NCBI GenBank assembly: GCA_035543335.1
Contig: DASZZH010000025.1
Location: 62,001-126,000, forward strand
Source of the DNA: Burkholderiales bacterium
GTDB taxonomy: Bacteria > Pseudomonadota > Gammaproteobacteria > Burkholderiales > JAHFRG01
Direction: 5' to 3'
Length of the DNA stretch: 64,000 nt
Shown here: positions 16,306 to 23,553 of the stretch, one piece after another
Position numbering within the stretch: position 1 is the first letter of the stretch
Layout of the letters: every line of letters begins with the position of its first letter
The notes under the pieces: generated by a model
Seen by the model: the letters and a program-made list of their open reading frames with translations, nothing else
Told to the model about the DNA's origin: nothing
The model's database searches: none
Translations under genes and position numbers: made by a program

Positions 16306-17691
16306 ATGCCGCGCATCGCCGAACTCCCGTATTGCGAAGACAGCGCCCGACTGTTCGAGGCGGTGGCCGATTTGCCGTGGGCGGTGTTTCTCGACAGCGG
16401 CAGGCACTTCGGCTCGCAATCGCGTTACGATATTCTGGTGGCGGAGCCCTATGCCACGCTGGTCACGCGCGGCAAAGTGACCGAAATACGCCATAACGGC
16501 GCAAGTGAGCTTTCCCCCGAAGACCCTTTCATCCTGCTTAAGCGCTATCTCGAGCCTGCGCAGGAAAACCATTGCGGTTTGCCTTTCAGCGGCGGAGCAC
16601 TGGGTTATTTCGGCTATGATCTGGCGCGCCGGCTGGAACGGCTGCCGGCGATTGCCGAAGACGCGGAGAAACTCCCGGAAATGGCTATCGGCATTTACGA
16701 CTGGGCGCTGGTGGTGGACCATCACGCGCGCCGCAGCTGTCTGGTAAGCGGGGAACGCGACCCGGAAACCCGGAAAAAATGGGATGAGCTGGCGGCGCGT
16801 TTCAGCCAGCCGGCGGAAGAACGCCATCGCGCGCCGTTCCGGATAACGAGCAAGATCGTTTCCAACCTCACGCACGAGCATTATGCGCAGGCTTTCAAGC
16901 GTATTCACGACTACATCCGCGCCGGCGATTGCTACCAGGTGAATCTCGCGCAAAGATTTTCCGCCGCCGCCGCAGGCGATCCGTGGCTAGCTTACCAGGC
17001 GCTGCGCATCATCAATCCGGCGCCGTTTTCCGCTTATCTCAACACCCCTTACGCGCAAATCCTGAGCGCTTCCCCCGAGCGTTTTCTCCAACTCAGGGAC
17101 CGTCAAGTCGAGACTAAACCGATCAAGGGCACACGGCCGCGCGCCGGGCATCCGCGCCTGGATGCGGCGCTCGCCGAAGCGCTGCGCGAAAGCGAGAAAG
17201 ACCGCGCCGAAAACCTGATGATTGTGGATTTGCTGAGAAACGACCTCGGCAAATCATGTGAAACCGGCTCGGTCAAAGTGCCGAAACTGTTTGAGGTGGA
17301 GGGCTTCGCCACGGTGCATCATCTGGTGAGCACGGTGACCGGCACACTGGCAAAAGACAAAAGCGCGCTGGATTTGCTGCGCGGTTGTTTTCCGGGAGGC
17401 TCGATTACCGGCGCGCCGAAACTGCGCGCGATGCAGATTATCGAGGAACTCGAGCCGCACCGCCGCGGCGTGTATTGCGGCACCATCGGCTACATCGGCT
17501 TTGACGGCGGCATGGACAGCAACATCGTCATCCGCACCCTGGTTTATTCCGCGGGCACCATACGCTTCTGGGCGGGAGGCGGCATCGTCGCTGATTCGCG
17601 CATGGAAGACGAGTACCAGGAAACTTTCGACAAAGCCGCGGCTATGCTGCGGCTGCTTGAGCAGATTTTGATGGCCGATGTGGGTCATTAG
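16306..17691 (+). CDS. pabB: Aminodeoxychorismate synthase component I
   Basis: 461 residues of the chorismate-utilising family (PabB/TrpE). It converts chorismate plus ammonia to 4-amino-4-deoxychorismate, the precursor of 4-aminobenzoate for folate and for H4MPT. Conserved blocks are IRAGDCYQVNLAQRF near 205, PIKGTRPR near 265, FPGGSITGAPKLRAM near 365 and the C-terminal AGGGIVADSR. The start lies four bases after the mobile-element end, and AGAGG within that end could serve as the ribosome site. Placement between mfnF and mfnE suggests a supply dedicated to cofactor synthesis; pabA and pabC are not in the window. Confidence 0.95.
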   Translation: MPRIAELPYCEDSARLFEAVADLPWAVFLDSGRHFGSQSRYDILVAEPYATLVTRGKVTEIRHNGASELSPEDPFILLKRYLEPAQENHCGLPFSGGALGYFGYDLARRLERLPAIAEDAEKLPEMAIGIYDWALVVDHHARRSCLVSGERDPETRKKWDELAARFSQPAEERHRAPFRITSKIVSNLTHEHYAQAFKRIHDYIRAGDCYQVNLAQRFSAAAAGDPWLAYQALRIINPAPFSAYLNTPYAQILSASPERFLQLRDRQVETKPIKGTRPRAGHPRLDAALAEALRESEKDRAENLMIVDLLRNDLGKSCETGSVKVPKLFEVEGFATVHHLVSTVTGTLAKDKSALDLLRGCFPGGSITGAPKLRAMQIIEELEPHRRGVYCGTIGYIGFDGGMDSNIVIRTLVYSAGTIRFWAGGGIVADSRMEDEYQETFDKAAAMLRLLEQILMADVGH

Positions 17692-17834
17692 CGAAACTGC
17701 GGATTTTGCCTTGATGCTGCGTCGCTGCTCGGTTTACTTGCTCACATACTGTTTGGCTCCGCCGTAAACCTTTGCTGCTCCTTGCCTGAAGCCAAACTTC
17801 TTGTTTCGCTCTTTCTAACGCGGACACCCTAATC
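17692..17834. other. Non-coding spacer pabB-mfnE, possible dispersed repeat
   Basis: 143 bases, T-rich on the plus strand (for example 17699-17716 and 17796-17815) and unlike the GC-rich genes on both sides. The composition is abrupt and the spacer ends CACCCTAATC just before the mfnE ATG. No hairpin terminator or gene is visible. Its look is that of a dispersed intergenic repeat, but no second copy is present in this window to prove it. Confidence 0.35.
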
Positions 17835-18446
17835 ATGTGGGTCATTAAGCTCGGCGGTAGCCTCGCGAATTATCCCGACGATTTGAGGCGCTGGCTGAAA
17901 GAGCTCGCGGCAGCGGGCCGGGGCCGGGTGGTCATCGTTCCCGGCGGCGGAATTTTTGCCGCCGCGGTGTGCGAGGCCCAGAAAATATTGGGCTTCGATG
18001 ATATCGCCGCCCATGCCATGGGGTTGCGGGCCATGGAGCAGTACGGCCTCATGCTGTGCAAACTGCAAAAGAGCCTGGTACAGGCTTTCACCGAAGCTGA
18101 AATCCGAAAGGCACTGCAAAAAAATCAGGTACCGGTCTGGTCGCCGGTCCAAACCCTCGCCGCCGAAGATTTACCTCAAAGTTGGGACGTGACTTCCGAC
18201 AGCCTCGCCGCCTGGCTTGCCAAGCGTTTGAAGGCAGAACATCTCGTCCTCGTGAAATCTTGCGTGCTGCCCAATGGAAAAGTACAAGCGGCGGAGCTTT
18301 CAAAAAACGGGATTGTGGATGTTGCATTCCCGAGCCTTATTCAAGGTGCGGCGTTTGATACCTGGTTGCTGGGCCGGAAAGATTATTCCGGGGTTCGCTC
18401 ATTGCTCATTGAAAAAAAGGCCGGCGGCGCGGAGGTGTGCTGCTAG
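17835..18446 (+). CDS. mfnE: Amino acid kinase-fold methylofuran synthesis kinase MfnE
   Basis: 203 residues of the amino acid kinase superfamily: MWVIKLGGSLAN (phosphate-binding lysine and glycines) at the start, VVIVPGGGIFA near 37, and DVTSDSLAAWLA near 120. MfnE phosphorylates aminomethylfuranmethyl phosphate to the diphosphate, the substrate of MfnF. Short length (no regulatory ACT domain) fits. The stop overlaps a broken leftward DUF3617 gene by four bases. mfnE is the last cofactor gene before the accessory region; the set resumes near 28.4 kb with mfnB. Confidence 0.87.
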   Translation: MWVIKLGGSLANYPDDLRRWLKELAAAGRGRVVIVPGGGIFAAAVCEAQKILGFDDIAAHAMGLRAMEQYGLMLCKLQKSLVQAFTEAEIRKALQKNQVPVWSPVQTLAAEDLPQSWDVTSDSLAAWLAKRLKAEHLVLVKSCVLPNGKVQAAELSKNGIVDVAFPSLIQGAAFDTWLLGRKDYSGVRSLLIEKKAGGAEVCC

Positions 18447-18637
18447 GCGGCGGGATTTCTGGTGATGCAGCGGGTTTCCGTGGCCGGTGGCAGAGTTGGC
18501 GAGCCTTGCGGCAGGCTTTTGAAATCCACCTGGGTCGTGATTTCCCAAAGACCTTCGCGCATATTCACTTCAGCGAAAAGATCCGAAGATGAAAAGGTCA
18601 GGGCCATGGCTACGGCGATATTGATTAAGCGCAACAT
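18443..18637 (-). pseudogene. Truncated DUF3617-family exported protein
   Basis: 64 residues from an ATG with a good GGAGG site. It has a clear signal peptide (LRLINIAVAMALTFSSSDLFA) and the start of a DUF3617 domain, EVNMREGLWEITTQVDF. The family normally runs well over 100 residues with conserved cysteines later on. Here the frame stops right where it meets the 3' end of mfnE, so the C-terminal part has been lost. It is best read as a remnant at a rearrangement joint, and marks the edge between the H4MPT island and the accessory insert. Confidence 0.65.
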
Positions 18638-18711
18638 TTGCGGCCTCCATTTTGTTCGGGTATTATTTCTCACGAAACAAGATCAAAGCAACTCTAAATA
18701 TCAAGACCTAT

Positions 18712-19107
18712 ATGTTAAACAATCTGATTCCGTTCCTCTTGCACTGGGGAATTCTTGCGCTTTCGCTGTGGGTGGCAAGCCATATCTTTCACGGTGTTTC
18801 ATTTGACAGCAAGTCGGCTTTGATCGTTTCCGCGCTGCTGCTGGGATTCGTCAACGCGATACTCCGTCCGGTTCTTATTCTGTTCACATTGCCGTTGACC
18901 GTCATTACGTTCGGATTCTTCCTGCTCGTTATCAATGCGCTCATGGTCCTGCTGGTTTCTTCGCTGGTGCGCGGCTTCAAGGTCTCCGGGTTCTGGACCG
19001 CATTCTTTGCCAGCATCTTTATTTCCGTCCTCAGCTTCCTGGTAAGCTTTTTCATATTCGGCGGCGCCTCCGGATTCGAGCCGGCAAGCAGCCATATCTC
19101 GGTGTAG
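18712..19107 (+). CDS. Phage holin family 4 / YvlD-like membrane protein
   Basis: 131 residues from the ATG at 18712 (MLNNLIPFLLHWGILALSLW); the upstream open part is not protein-like. It has four hydrophobic segments and the family block LLGFVNAILRPVLILFTLPLTVITFG around residues 45-70. This small inner-membrane family (COG1950) is widespread in bacteria and of unknown function; the holin name does not imply lysis. It is followed 11 bases later by pldA on the same strand, so the two may share a transcript and an envelope role. Confidence 0.85.
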   Translation: MLNNLIPFLLHWGILALSLWVASHIFHGVSFDSKSALIVSALLLGFVNAILRPVLILFTLPLTVITFGFFLLVINALMVLLVSSLVRGFKVSGFWTAFFASIFISVLSFLVSFFIFGGASGFEPASSHISV

Positions 19108-19118
19108 GAGTTTTATCA

Positions 19119-20165
19119 ATGAACTTGCGTGCCATTACTTCAACCCATTCCGCCTCAGCAATTTCAATCGCAATTCTTTTATTTACTGCAAATAGTTCTT
19201 GGGCCGCTTCGCTTGCTGATTATGCGCAATGCGCGCAGATTGCCGACGAGGCCGAACGCTTGAAGTGTTATGATGCGCTCACAAAAGAAGCCCCCGACTT
19301 GCCTGCACCGGCAACTGAAGCAGAATCACTGTCCGCAGCAGAGCAAATAGCCAAGACCATCACAGCTACGCCATTGGCGCAGCGCTGGGAGCTCGATGAC
19401 GAAACCAAAGGAGGGACGTTCAATCTTCGTCCGCATAAACCGAATTACTTCCTGCCGGTCCGCTACAGCTCATCGCCGAACAACCAGCCCTTCAGCCCGT
19501 CGAGCGGTCCCGTGCCGCAGCAACCGGCGCTGGATCATGCCGAAGTCAAGTTCCAGCTGAGCTTCAAAACGAAAATAGCAGAAAATCTGTTCTCAGATCG
19601 TGCCGATCTGTGGTTCGCCTATACGCAGCAGTCACACTGGCAGGCATACCAGGAGCATCCCGCATTCCGGGAAACCGATTACGAGCCCGAAATCATGCTG
19701 GTGTTCCGCACCGATTACGATTTGCTCGGAATGAAAGGGCGTTTTATCAATTTCGGCCTGGTGCACCAATCGAACGGCCGCCGCGGGGTATTGGAGCGCG
19801 GTTGGAACCGGGCCTATCTCCAGTTCGGCTACGAACGCGGCGGTTTCGTATTGATGGTCAGGCCATGGTGGCGAATTCCCGAGAAGACTTCGAGCGACGA
19901 CAATCCGGATATCTCAAGCTACCTGGGATACGGCGACGTGCTCGCCGCCTACAAACGGGGTGAGCAAACCTATTCCCTGCTGCTGCGGAACAATCTGAGT
20001 GTCAATAACAACCGCGGCGCGGTGCAGTTTAGTTGGAGCTTCCCGATCTGGAGCAGATTGAAAGGCTACGTGCAACTGTTCTCGGGCTACGGCGAGAGCC
20101 TGATTGACTATAATCATCGCCAAAACACCATCGGGATCGGGGTCGTATTGACTGACTGGATGTAG
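19119..20165 (+). CDS. pldA: Outer membrane phospholipase A
   Basis: 348 residues with a signal peptide (to about residue 30, ANSSWAAS) followed by a soluble stretch and a C-terminal beta-barrel of the PldA family. The catalytic block LVHQSNGRRG near residue 215 carries the His and Ser of this esterase. Alternating aromatic strands continue to a barrel-type C-terminus. It hydrolyses phospholipids that reach the outer leaflet of the outer membrane and works as a calcium-dependent dimer. The N-terminal extension with YAQCAQIADEAERLKCYD is like that seen in other proteobacterial members. The accessory region begins just after it. Confidence 0.92.
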   Translation: MNLRAITSTHSASAISIAILLFTANSSWAASLADYAQCAQIADEAERLKCYDALTKEAPDLPAPATEAESLSAAEQIAKTITATPLAQRWELDDETKGGTFNLRPHKPNYFLPVRYSSSPNNQPFSPSSGPVPQQPALDHAEVKFQLSFKTKIAENLFSDRADLWFAYTQQSHWQAYQEHPAFRETDYEPEIMLVFRTDYDLLGMKGRFINFGLVHQSNGRRGVLERGWNRAYLQFGYERGGFVLMVRPWWRIPEKTSSDDNPDISSYLGYGDVLAAYKRGEQTYSLLLRNNLSVNNNRGAVQFSWSFPIWSRLKGYVQLFSGYGESLIDYNHRQNTIGIGVVLTDWM

Positions 20166-20247
20166 AAAGTGTTGTTAATTGACCTAACTGACTTATTTTG
20201 TACCAGGTTAATAGATAATTTCAATCTGGGTGAGAAAAGAGTTCGTT

Positions 20248-20376
20248 ATGGCGAAAAAGATATTTACCCCTGAACAAATCTTCGCCAAGCTGCGCCAGAT
20301 TGAGATGAGCGAGCGCTCTAACCTGTCAATCCAGAGCGGACGCGCGCAAGCGCGCGCCGCTGATTTCGAACGTTGA
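20248..20376 (+). pseudogene. IS3-type transposase OrfA stub
   Basis: The first ~20 codons read MAKKIFTPEQIFAKLRQIEM, the characteristic N-terminus of IS3-family OrfA (helix-turn-helix transposase). After codon 20 the frame runs into an attC site and ends at 20376. No OrfB and no right end follow. It is a dead fragment left where the cassette array joins the chromosome. The 80 bases between pldA and this stub are AT-rich and may hold the old IS end. Confidence 0.72.
20314..20374 (+). other. attC site 1 (interrupted at its core)
   Basis: Starts with an inverse core site ending CTCTAAC (20316-20322). A near-perfect hairpin with one extrahelical base (AGCGGACGCGCGC / GCGCGCGCCGCT) follows, then GAACGTT. 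The core should continue as AGGTG, but a 158-base TIR element is inserted after GTT and the core resumes at 20533 as GTTAGGTG. The structure matches integron attC sites. Confidence 0.72.
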
Positions 20377-20532
20377 GGCTGTGCAAAAAAACTCTTTGAA
20401 TTTACCTTTTGGGTTTGAATGACAAGTCGACCTCGTAGAACGGCCTACAAGCATCGATCGGACACCAGGGAATGGCAGAGCACCATCGATTTTTGATATG
20501 TGCGACCCCACAGTGGGTTTTTGCACAGCCTC
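20375..20532. mobile_element. 158-bp TIR element inserted in an attC core
   Basis: Ends are inverted repeats GAGGCTGTGCAAAAA (20375-20389) and TTTTTGCACAGCCTC (20518-20532). It is flanked on both sides by GTT, which looks like a three-base target duplication of the attC core G/TTAGGTG. There is no transposase gene, so it is non-autonomous. The same core is intact at 23523-23529, giving an empty-site comparison within this window. Confidence 0.75.
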
Positions 20533-20563
20533 GTTAGGTGTCAGACGAGGCGAGTACGCGAAA

Positions 20564-20953
20564 TTGCGAAGTGCATTAGAGTTGCATGATTCCCGCGTGA
20601 GCCGCATAGAGCTGTTGGATGGCCTTGCGATGATCTATTTTTCACACGCCTACGTTCACAAGTCAAAGGGGACACCAGGCAGAGACCCCGGCACGAGCTG
20701 GAGTCAGGAAGCGAAGTTAGTTCTGTGGGAGGCGACCGCATCGGCGCCGTTGCCACTGCTGCCCAATACGATATCCGAAGGATTTTTGGAAGTTGGGGGT
20801 ATTAGACACGAACTCATTCCTCTGCCATTTAAACGTAAAGTTGGTGCAAAGCTCTACCTGACATTTATTGACGGCGTCCAAACGGAAATTGCCGGTAATC
20901 GGCCGTTGATAGAATTGCTGGGTACACCGATTTACCTGGAGGATTTTTCATGA
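20564..20953 (+). CDS. Cassette-borne hypothetical protein, copy A
   Basis: About 129 residues if read from TTG at 20564. An ATG further up lies inside the inserted TIR element and would not be original. The protein (LELHDSRVSRIELLDG ... IPLPFKRKVGAKLYLTFIDG ... LLGTPIYLEDFS) has no motif I can name. It has a near-identical partner at 23554-23943: the two cassettes align over 421 bases with nine differences I can count and no gaps. The stop falls two bases before attC 2, as is usual in integron cassettes. It is likely a cytoplasmic single-domain protein; function unknown. Confidence 0.7.
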   Translation: MRSALELHDSRVSRIELLDGLAMIYFSHAYVHKSKGTPGRDPGTSWSQEAKLVLWEATASAPLPLLPNTISEGFLEVGGIRHELIPLPFKRKVGAKLYLTFIDGVQTEIAGNRPLIELLGTPIYLEDFS

Positions 20954-20954
20954 C

Positions 20955-21037
20955 ACCTAACCCGACGGTGAACACGGACTTGCAAACAGCGGCGCTGCGC
21001 GTGCTGTTTGCAAGCCGATTACCTTAGTTCGTTAGGC
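20955..21037 (+). other. attC site 2
   Basis: An 83-base site with inverse core ACCTAAC (20955-20961) and core GTTAGGC (21031-21037). The imperfect hairpin pairs ACTTGCAAACAGC with GCTGTTTGCAAGC around a GC-rich tip. Spacing and core sequences match integron attC sites. It closes the copy-A cassette. Confidence 0.85.
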
Positions 21038-21050
21038 ATCTAAGACACAC

Positions 21051-21743
21051 ATGCCATCACTACCGCTCAAACAACTCGGCGCCGAAGCGATCGGCACGTT
21101 TTGCCTTGTCTTTGCCGGCACGGGTGCCATCATCATCAACGACATCAGCGGCGGGGTCATTTCACACGTTGGTATCGCGCTCACGTTCGGCCTCGTTGTC
21201 CTCGCAATGATCTACGCCATCGGCGATATCTCTGGCGCACACATAAATCCCGCTGTCACGATTGCCTTTTTTGCCGCTCGGCGTCTTCCCGCTCGCTTCG
21301 TCTTGCCGTACATCGCCAGTCAAAGCCTCGGTGCGTTGCTCGCAAGCGGTTTGCTCCGTTTACTCTTCTCGACACAGGCCAACCTCGGCACGACAATCCC
21401 TGCCGATTCCATCTGGCAATCGTTTGTGCTGGAGTTCATCCTCACTTTCATCCTCATGTTCGTCATCCTTGGAGTATCAACTGGCGCTAAAGAGAAAGGG
21501 TTAACCGCCGGAATCGCTGTCGGAGCCGTCATTGCACTGGAAGCCCTCTTTGCTGGCCCGATATCGGGCGCCTCAATGAATCCGGCGCGATCACTCGGCC
21601 CCGCTATCGTCTCATTGCAATTTTCAAGCCTATGGATTTATTTGGCCGCACCTGTTCTTGGTGCGATTGCTGCTGTTTCTGCCTGCCGGTGTGTGCGTGA
21701 AACCGGTTGTTGCACATCAGCGGAAGCCCAAGGAACACAATGA
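21051..21743 (+). CDS. MIP-family channel (aquaporin/AqpS-like)
   Basis: 230 residues with six membrane segments and the two pore motifs of the major intrinsic protein family, SGAHINPAVT near residue 65 and SGASMNPARS near 170. The ATG lies only 14 bases after the attC 2 core. It overlaps arsC as ATGA, so the pair is one unit in a cassette. In Sinorhizobium an AqpS-ArsC pair detoxifies arsenate: ArsC makes arsenite and AqpS lets it out. The same logic is inferred here. The C-terminus has a short Cys-rich tail (CRCVRETGCC), which is unusual for the family. Confidence 0.9.
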   Translation: MPSLPLKQLGAEAIGTFCLVFAGTGAIIINDISGGVISHVGIALTFGLVVLAMIYAIGDISGAHINPAVTIAFFAARRLPARFVLPYIASQSLGALLASGLLRLLFSTQANLGTTIPADSIWQSFVLEFILTFILMFVILGVSTGAKEKGLTAGIAVGAVIALEALFAGPISGASMNPARSLGPAIVSLQFSSLWIYLAAPVLGAIAAVSACRCVRETGCCTSAEAQGTQ

Positions 21744-22171
21744 CCGCCCAAACGCCAAAACGCCTGCTGTTTGTCTGCGTCGAAAACGCCAATCGTAGTC
21801 AAATGGCCGAGGCCTTTGCGCGCATTCACGGTGGCACACACATTGAAGCGTACAGTGCTGGGTCGCGTCCTGCCGGTCAAATCAACCTCAAAGCAATCGC
21901 TGCAATGCAAGAACTTGGTTACGATCTTACGCAACATCATTCAAACTCACTGTCCGATATTCCGAATGTGGAATATGATTTTGTCGCAACGATGGGCTGT
22001 GGTGATGCGTGCCCATTCGTCCGCGCCAAGCGACGCGAAGATTGGAATATTCCAGACCCAAAGCATATGGAACTCGACGAGTTTCGCTCCGTACGCGACG
22101 ACATCGAGCAAAAAGTCAAAAGCGTCCTCACCACGTTGTTGCAAGAAGACGTCGCCCCCAAAGATGCCTAA
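21740..22171 (+). CDS. arsC: Arsenate reductase, low-molecular-weight phosphatase type
   Basis: 143 residues from the ATG at 21740, overlapping the channel gene. The N-terminal P-loop CVENANRS (Cys13 and Arg19, the CX5R signature) and the general-acid region NIPDPKHM near residue 112 place it in the LMW protein tyrosine phosphatase family. Pairing with the MIP channel and the MGCGDACPF block (extra cysteines for disulfide relay) favour arsenate reductase over a protein phosphatase. The stop lies inside the inverse core of the next attC (GCCTAAC). No arsR or arsB is present in the cassette. Confidence 0.88.
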   Translation: MTAQTPKRLLFVCVENANRSQMAEAFARIHGGTHIEAYSAGSRPAGQINLKAIAAMQELGYDLTQHHSNSLSDIPNVEYDFVATMGCGDACPFVRAKRREDWNIPDPKHMELDEFRSVRDDIEQKVKSVLTTLLQEDVAPKDA

Positions 22172-22190
22172 CCAGGCGATGCACCCGACC
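22166..22190 (+). other. Truncated attC site 3
   Basis: The left half of an attC: inverse core GCCTAAC (22166-22172) followed by CAGGCGATGCACCCGACC. The right half is missing, cut by an IS3-type fragment starting close to 22190. It shows that the channel-arsC pair was once a complete cassette. Confidence 0.72.
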
Positions 22191-22440
22191 CCAATCTTCC
22201 CCCGATAAAGTTGACACCCTGAGCTAACGAGCTTGGAGGTGTGAGATGGCGAGAGCTGGGCTGAGGAAGATCAACCGGTATAGCGAGGAATTCAAGGCCA
22301 CGGCGGTGAGGTTAAGCGATCTGCCGGAGGTGCTAATTCAGGATGTGGCGGCGGGATTGCGCACAAGCGGCAAATATGGTTTATTCGTTTGGCATCCAGT
22401 CTATTTTTCGGGTATTGGCGAGTTTGTTTGGATAGGTTAA
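22191..22440 (+). pseudogene. IS3-type transposase OrfA stub, second fragment
   Basis: From 22246 the frame reads MARAGLRKINRYSEEFKATA and continues VRLSDLPEVLIQDVAA, the N-terminal helix-turn-helix of an IS3-family OrfA, preceded by GGAGGTG and about 55 bases of IS end. After ~36 codons the similarity stops and unrelated AT-rich DNA follows to a stop at 22440. OrfB is absent. It is a different OrfA type from the stub at 20248, so at least two IS insertions have decayed in the array. Confidence 0.72.
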
Positions 22441-22449
22441 TCCAGGCTG

Positions 22450-22526
22450 TTTTCATGAAATCAGCGTACACTTGCCAATCTGGATTAGGCACCACTTTTG
22501 GTGTCCATTTTTAGTTAGAGCGCGCA
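22450..22526 (+). repeat. Repeated junction sequence, copy A
   Basis: Shares about 40 bases (TTTTCATGAAATCAGCGTAC and on to GGATTAG) with 23936-24032. It then shares a shorter CCACTTTTGG and GTGTCCATTT, ending in an attC-like core GTTAGAGCGC (22514-22523). Copy B has about 20 more bases in the middle. It stands where an attC left half would be expected, so it may be a mobile-element remnant joined to a surviving core site. Confidence 0.55.
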
Positions 22527-22600
22527 TGGCACTATGCGGCCCCTGGGACACCCGCATGTCGATCCGTAGTGTCGGCGACCTCAAACAAGGGAGATACGTT

Positions 22601-22885
22601 ATGCGCATGATCCTTCCTGGCGTGTTTTCCCTGTTGTTCCTAACAGCCTGCGCCAACTCTTCTGGCGTGTTCCGCGTAGATGACAATACTTACCAAGTTT
22701 CTACTCGAGCAACCTGGGAGCTAGGCGGCCGAGCAGGCGCGAAGCGTATGGCACTGGAAGAAGCGACTCGCCACTGTGATGCACAGCGCAGAGCTCTACG
22801 TGTTATTAAATCCACCGAAAACTATGGTCACTTCGAAGGTGGTACAGTCGACCTTGTTTTCAGCTGCGAACAGGCAAAGCAGTGA
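22601..22885 (+). CDS. Small cassette lipoprotein
   Basis: 94 residues from the ATG at 22601, chosen for the AAGGGAG site ten bases upstream; longer in-frame starts lack a ribosome site. The N-terminus is a lipoprotein signal (MRMILPGVFSLLFLTAC with the lipobox Cys at 17). The mature part has two cysteines (RHCDAQ, FSCEQA) that could form a disulfide. I do not recognise a family beyond small cassette-borne lipoproteins. Its cassette is bounded by the core at 22514 and attC 4. Confidence 0.72.
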   Translation: MRMILPGVFSLLFLTACANSSGVFRVDDNTYQVSTRATWELGGRAGAKRMALEEATRHCDAQRRALRVIKSTENYGHFEGGTVDLVFSCEQAKQ

Positions 22886-22902
22886 CGCTAGCAGATGTCG
22901 CG

Positions 22903-22971
22903 CTCTAACCGCTCGTTCGAGAGCGGACGCACGGCCATGCGGCCGCGCGCCGCCCAACGCGAACGTTAGGC
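22903..22971 (+). other. attC site 4
   Basis: A 69-base site: inverse core CTCTAAC (22903-22909) and core GTTAGGC (22965-22971). The interior is GC-rich and folds with GTTCG pairing to CGAAC near the ends. It closes the lipoprotein cassette. Confidence 0.82.
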
Positions 22972-22983
22972 AGTGAATTGGCT

Positions 22984-23451
22984 ATGGAAAACTTTTCAAA
23001 ATTGGAACCGCCTGTCAGAGACCGACTTATCGGGCATATCGACCGAAGATGGAGACAGCTTTATGAGCTTGAAAAAGAATGGGGCGAAAGAGCTTTAAAG
23101 TATCTGTTTCTTACAAATTCTGGTGGTGCTATTGCGACGTTAAGCTTTTTGGGCGCATACGATAAGGCGCTGAATTTGGTCAGCACAAAAATCGCTCTCT
23201 TTCTTTTCGTGTTCGGCGTTTTCCTCGCTGGCGTCTCAACAGCAAAAACATTTCATCATATGTCGCGCTTGCTCAAGGAATACAAGCTTGGAGTTGAGCA
23301 TTTTTATAGTGACAAGGTTTCGTGGGACTACTTGATTGAAGAAGATAAAAAGCGAGCCGAAGCCAGCTTCATGGACTATGCGATTCCATATGCATCATTT
23401 GGGTGTTTTGTCGGTGGAAGCATTGCAGGTGCCATCGCACTTTTTGCCTAA
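22984..23451 (+). CDS. Cassette membrane protein of unknown function
   Basis: 155 residues from ATG at 22984 (a TTG two codons earlier is possible). An N-terminal charged helical part (RDRLIGHIDRRWRQLYELEKEW) precedes two hydrophobic segments around residues 50-90 and a third at the C-terminal end (FGCFVGGSIAGAIALFA). The pattern resembles small membrane proteins common in integron cassettes; no function can be given. The stop codon lies within the inverse core GCCTAAC of attC 5, a compact cassette layout. Confidence 0.72.
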   Translation: MENFSKLEPPVRDRLIGHIDRRWRQLYELEKEWGERALKYLFLTNSGGAIATLSFLGAYDKALNLVSTKIALFLFVFGVFLAGVSTAKTFHHMSRLLKEYKLGVEHFYSDKVSWDYLIEEDKKRAEASFMDYAIPYASFGCFVGGSIAGAIALFA

Positions 23452-23529
23452 CGCATCGTTCGAGTCGTTCGCTTCGCTCACTGGGACTGGCCGCCTCCGG
23501 CGTCCAGCCCCTCAACTCAAACGTTAGGT
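23446..23529 (+). other. attC site 5
   Basis: An 84-base site with inverse core GCCTAAC (23446-23452) and core GTTAGGT (23523-23529). A strong hairpin pairs GGGACTGGCCGC with GGCGTCCAGCCC. Its right end is the intact version of the core that is interrupted by the TIR element at 20375-20532. Confidence 0.87.
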
Positions 23530-23553
23530 GTCAGACGAGGCGAGTACGCGAAA

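Noticed and set aside
15836-16496. Several 60-150 codon frames across the TIR element copy 1
   Set aside because: They are in different frames, are not conserved between the two element copies, and show no transposase motif.
18712-19107. Phage lysis module suggested by the holin-family name
   Set aside because: The YvlD-like family is chromosomal and common; no endolysin or phage gene is near.
20248-22440. Active IS3 element
   Set aside because: Both OrfA pieces stop after 20-36 codons, belong to different OrfA types, and no OrfB or matching end pair is present.
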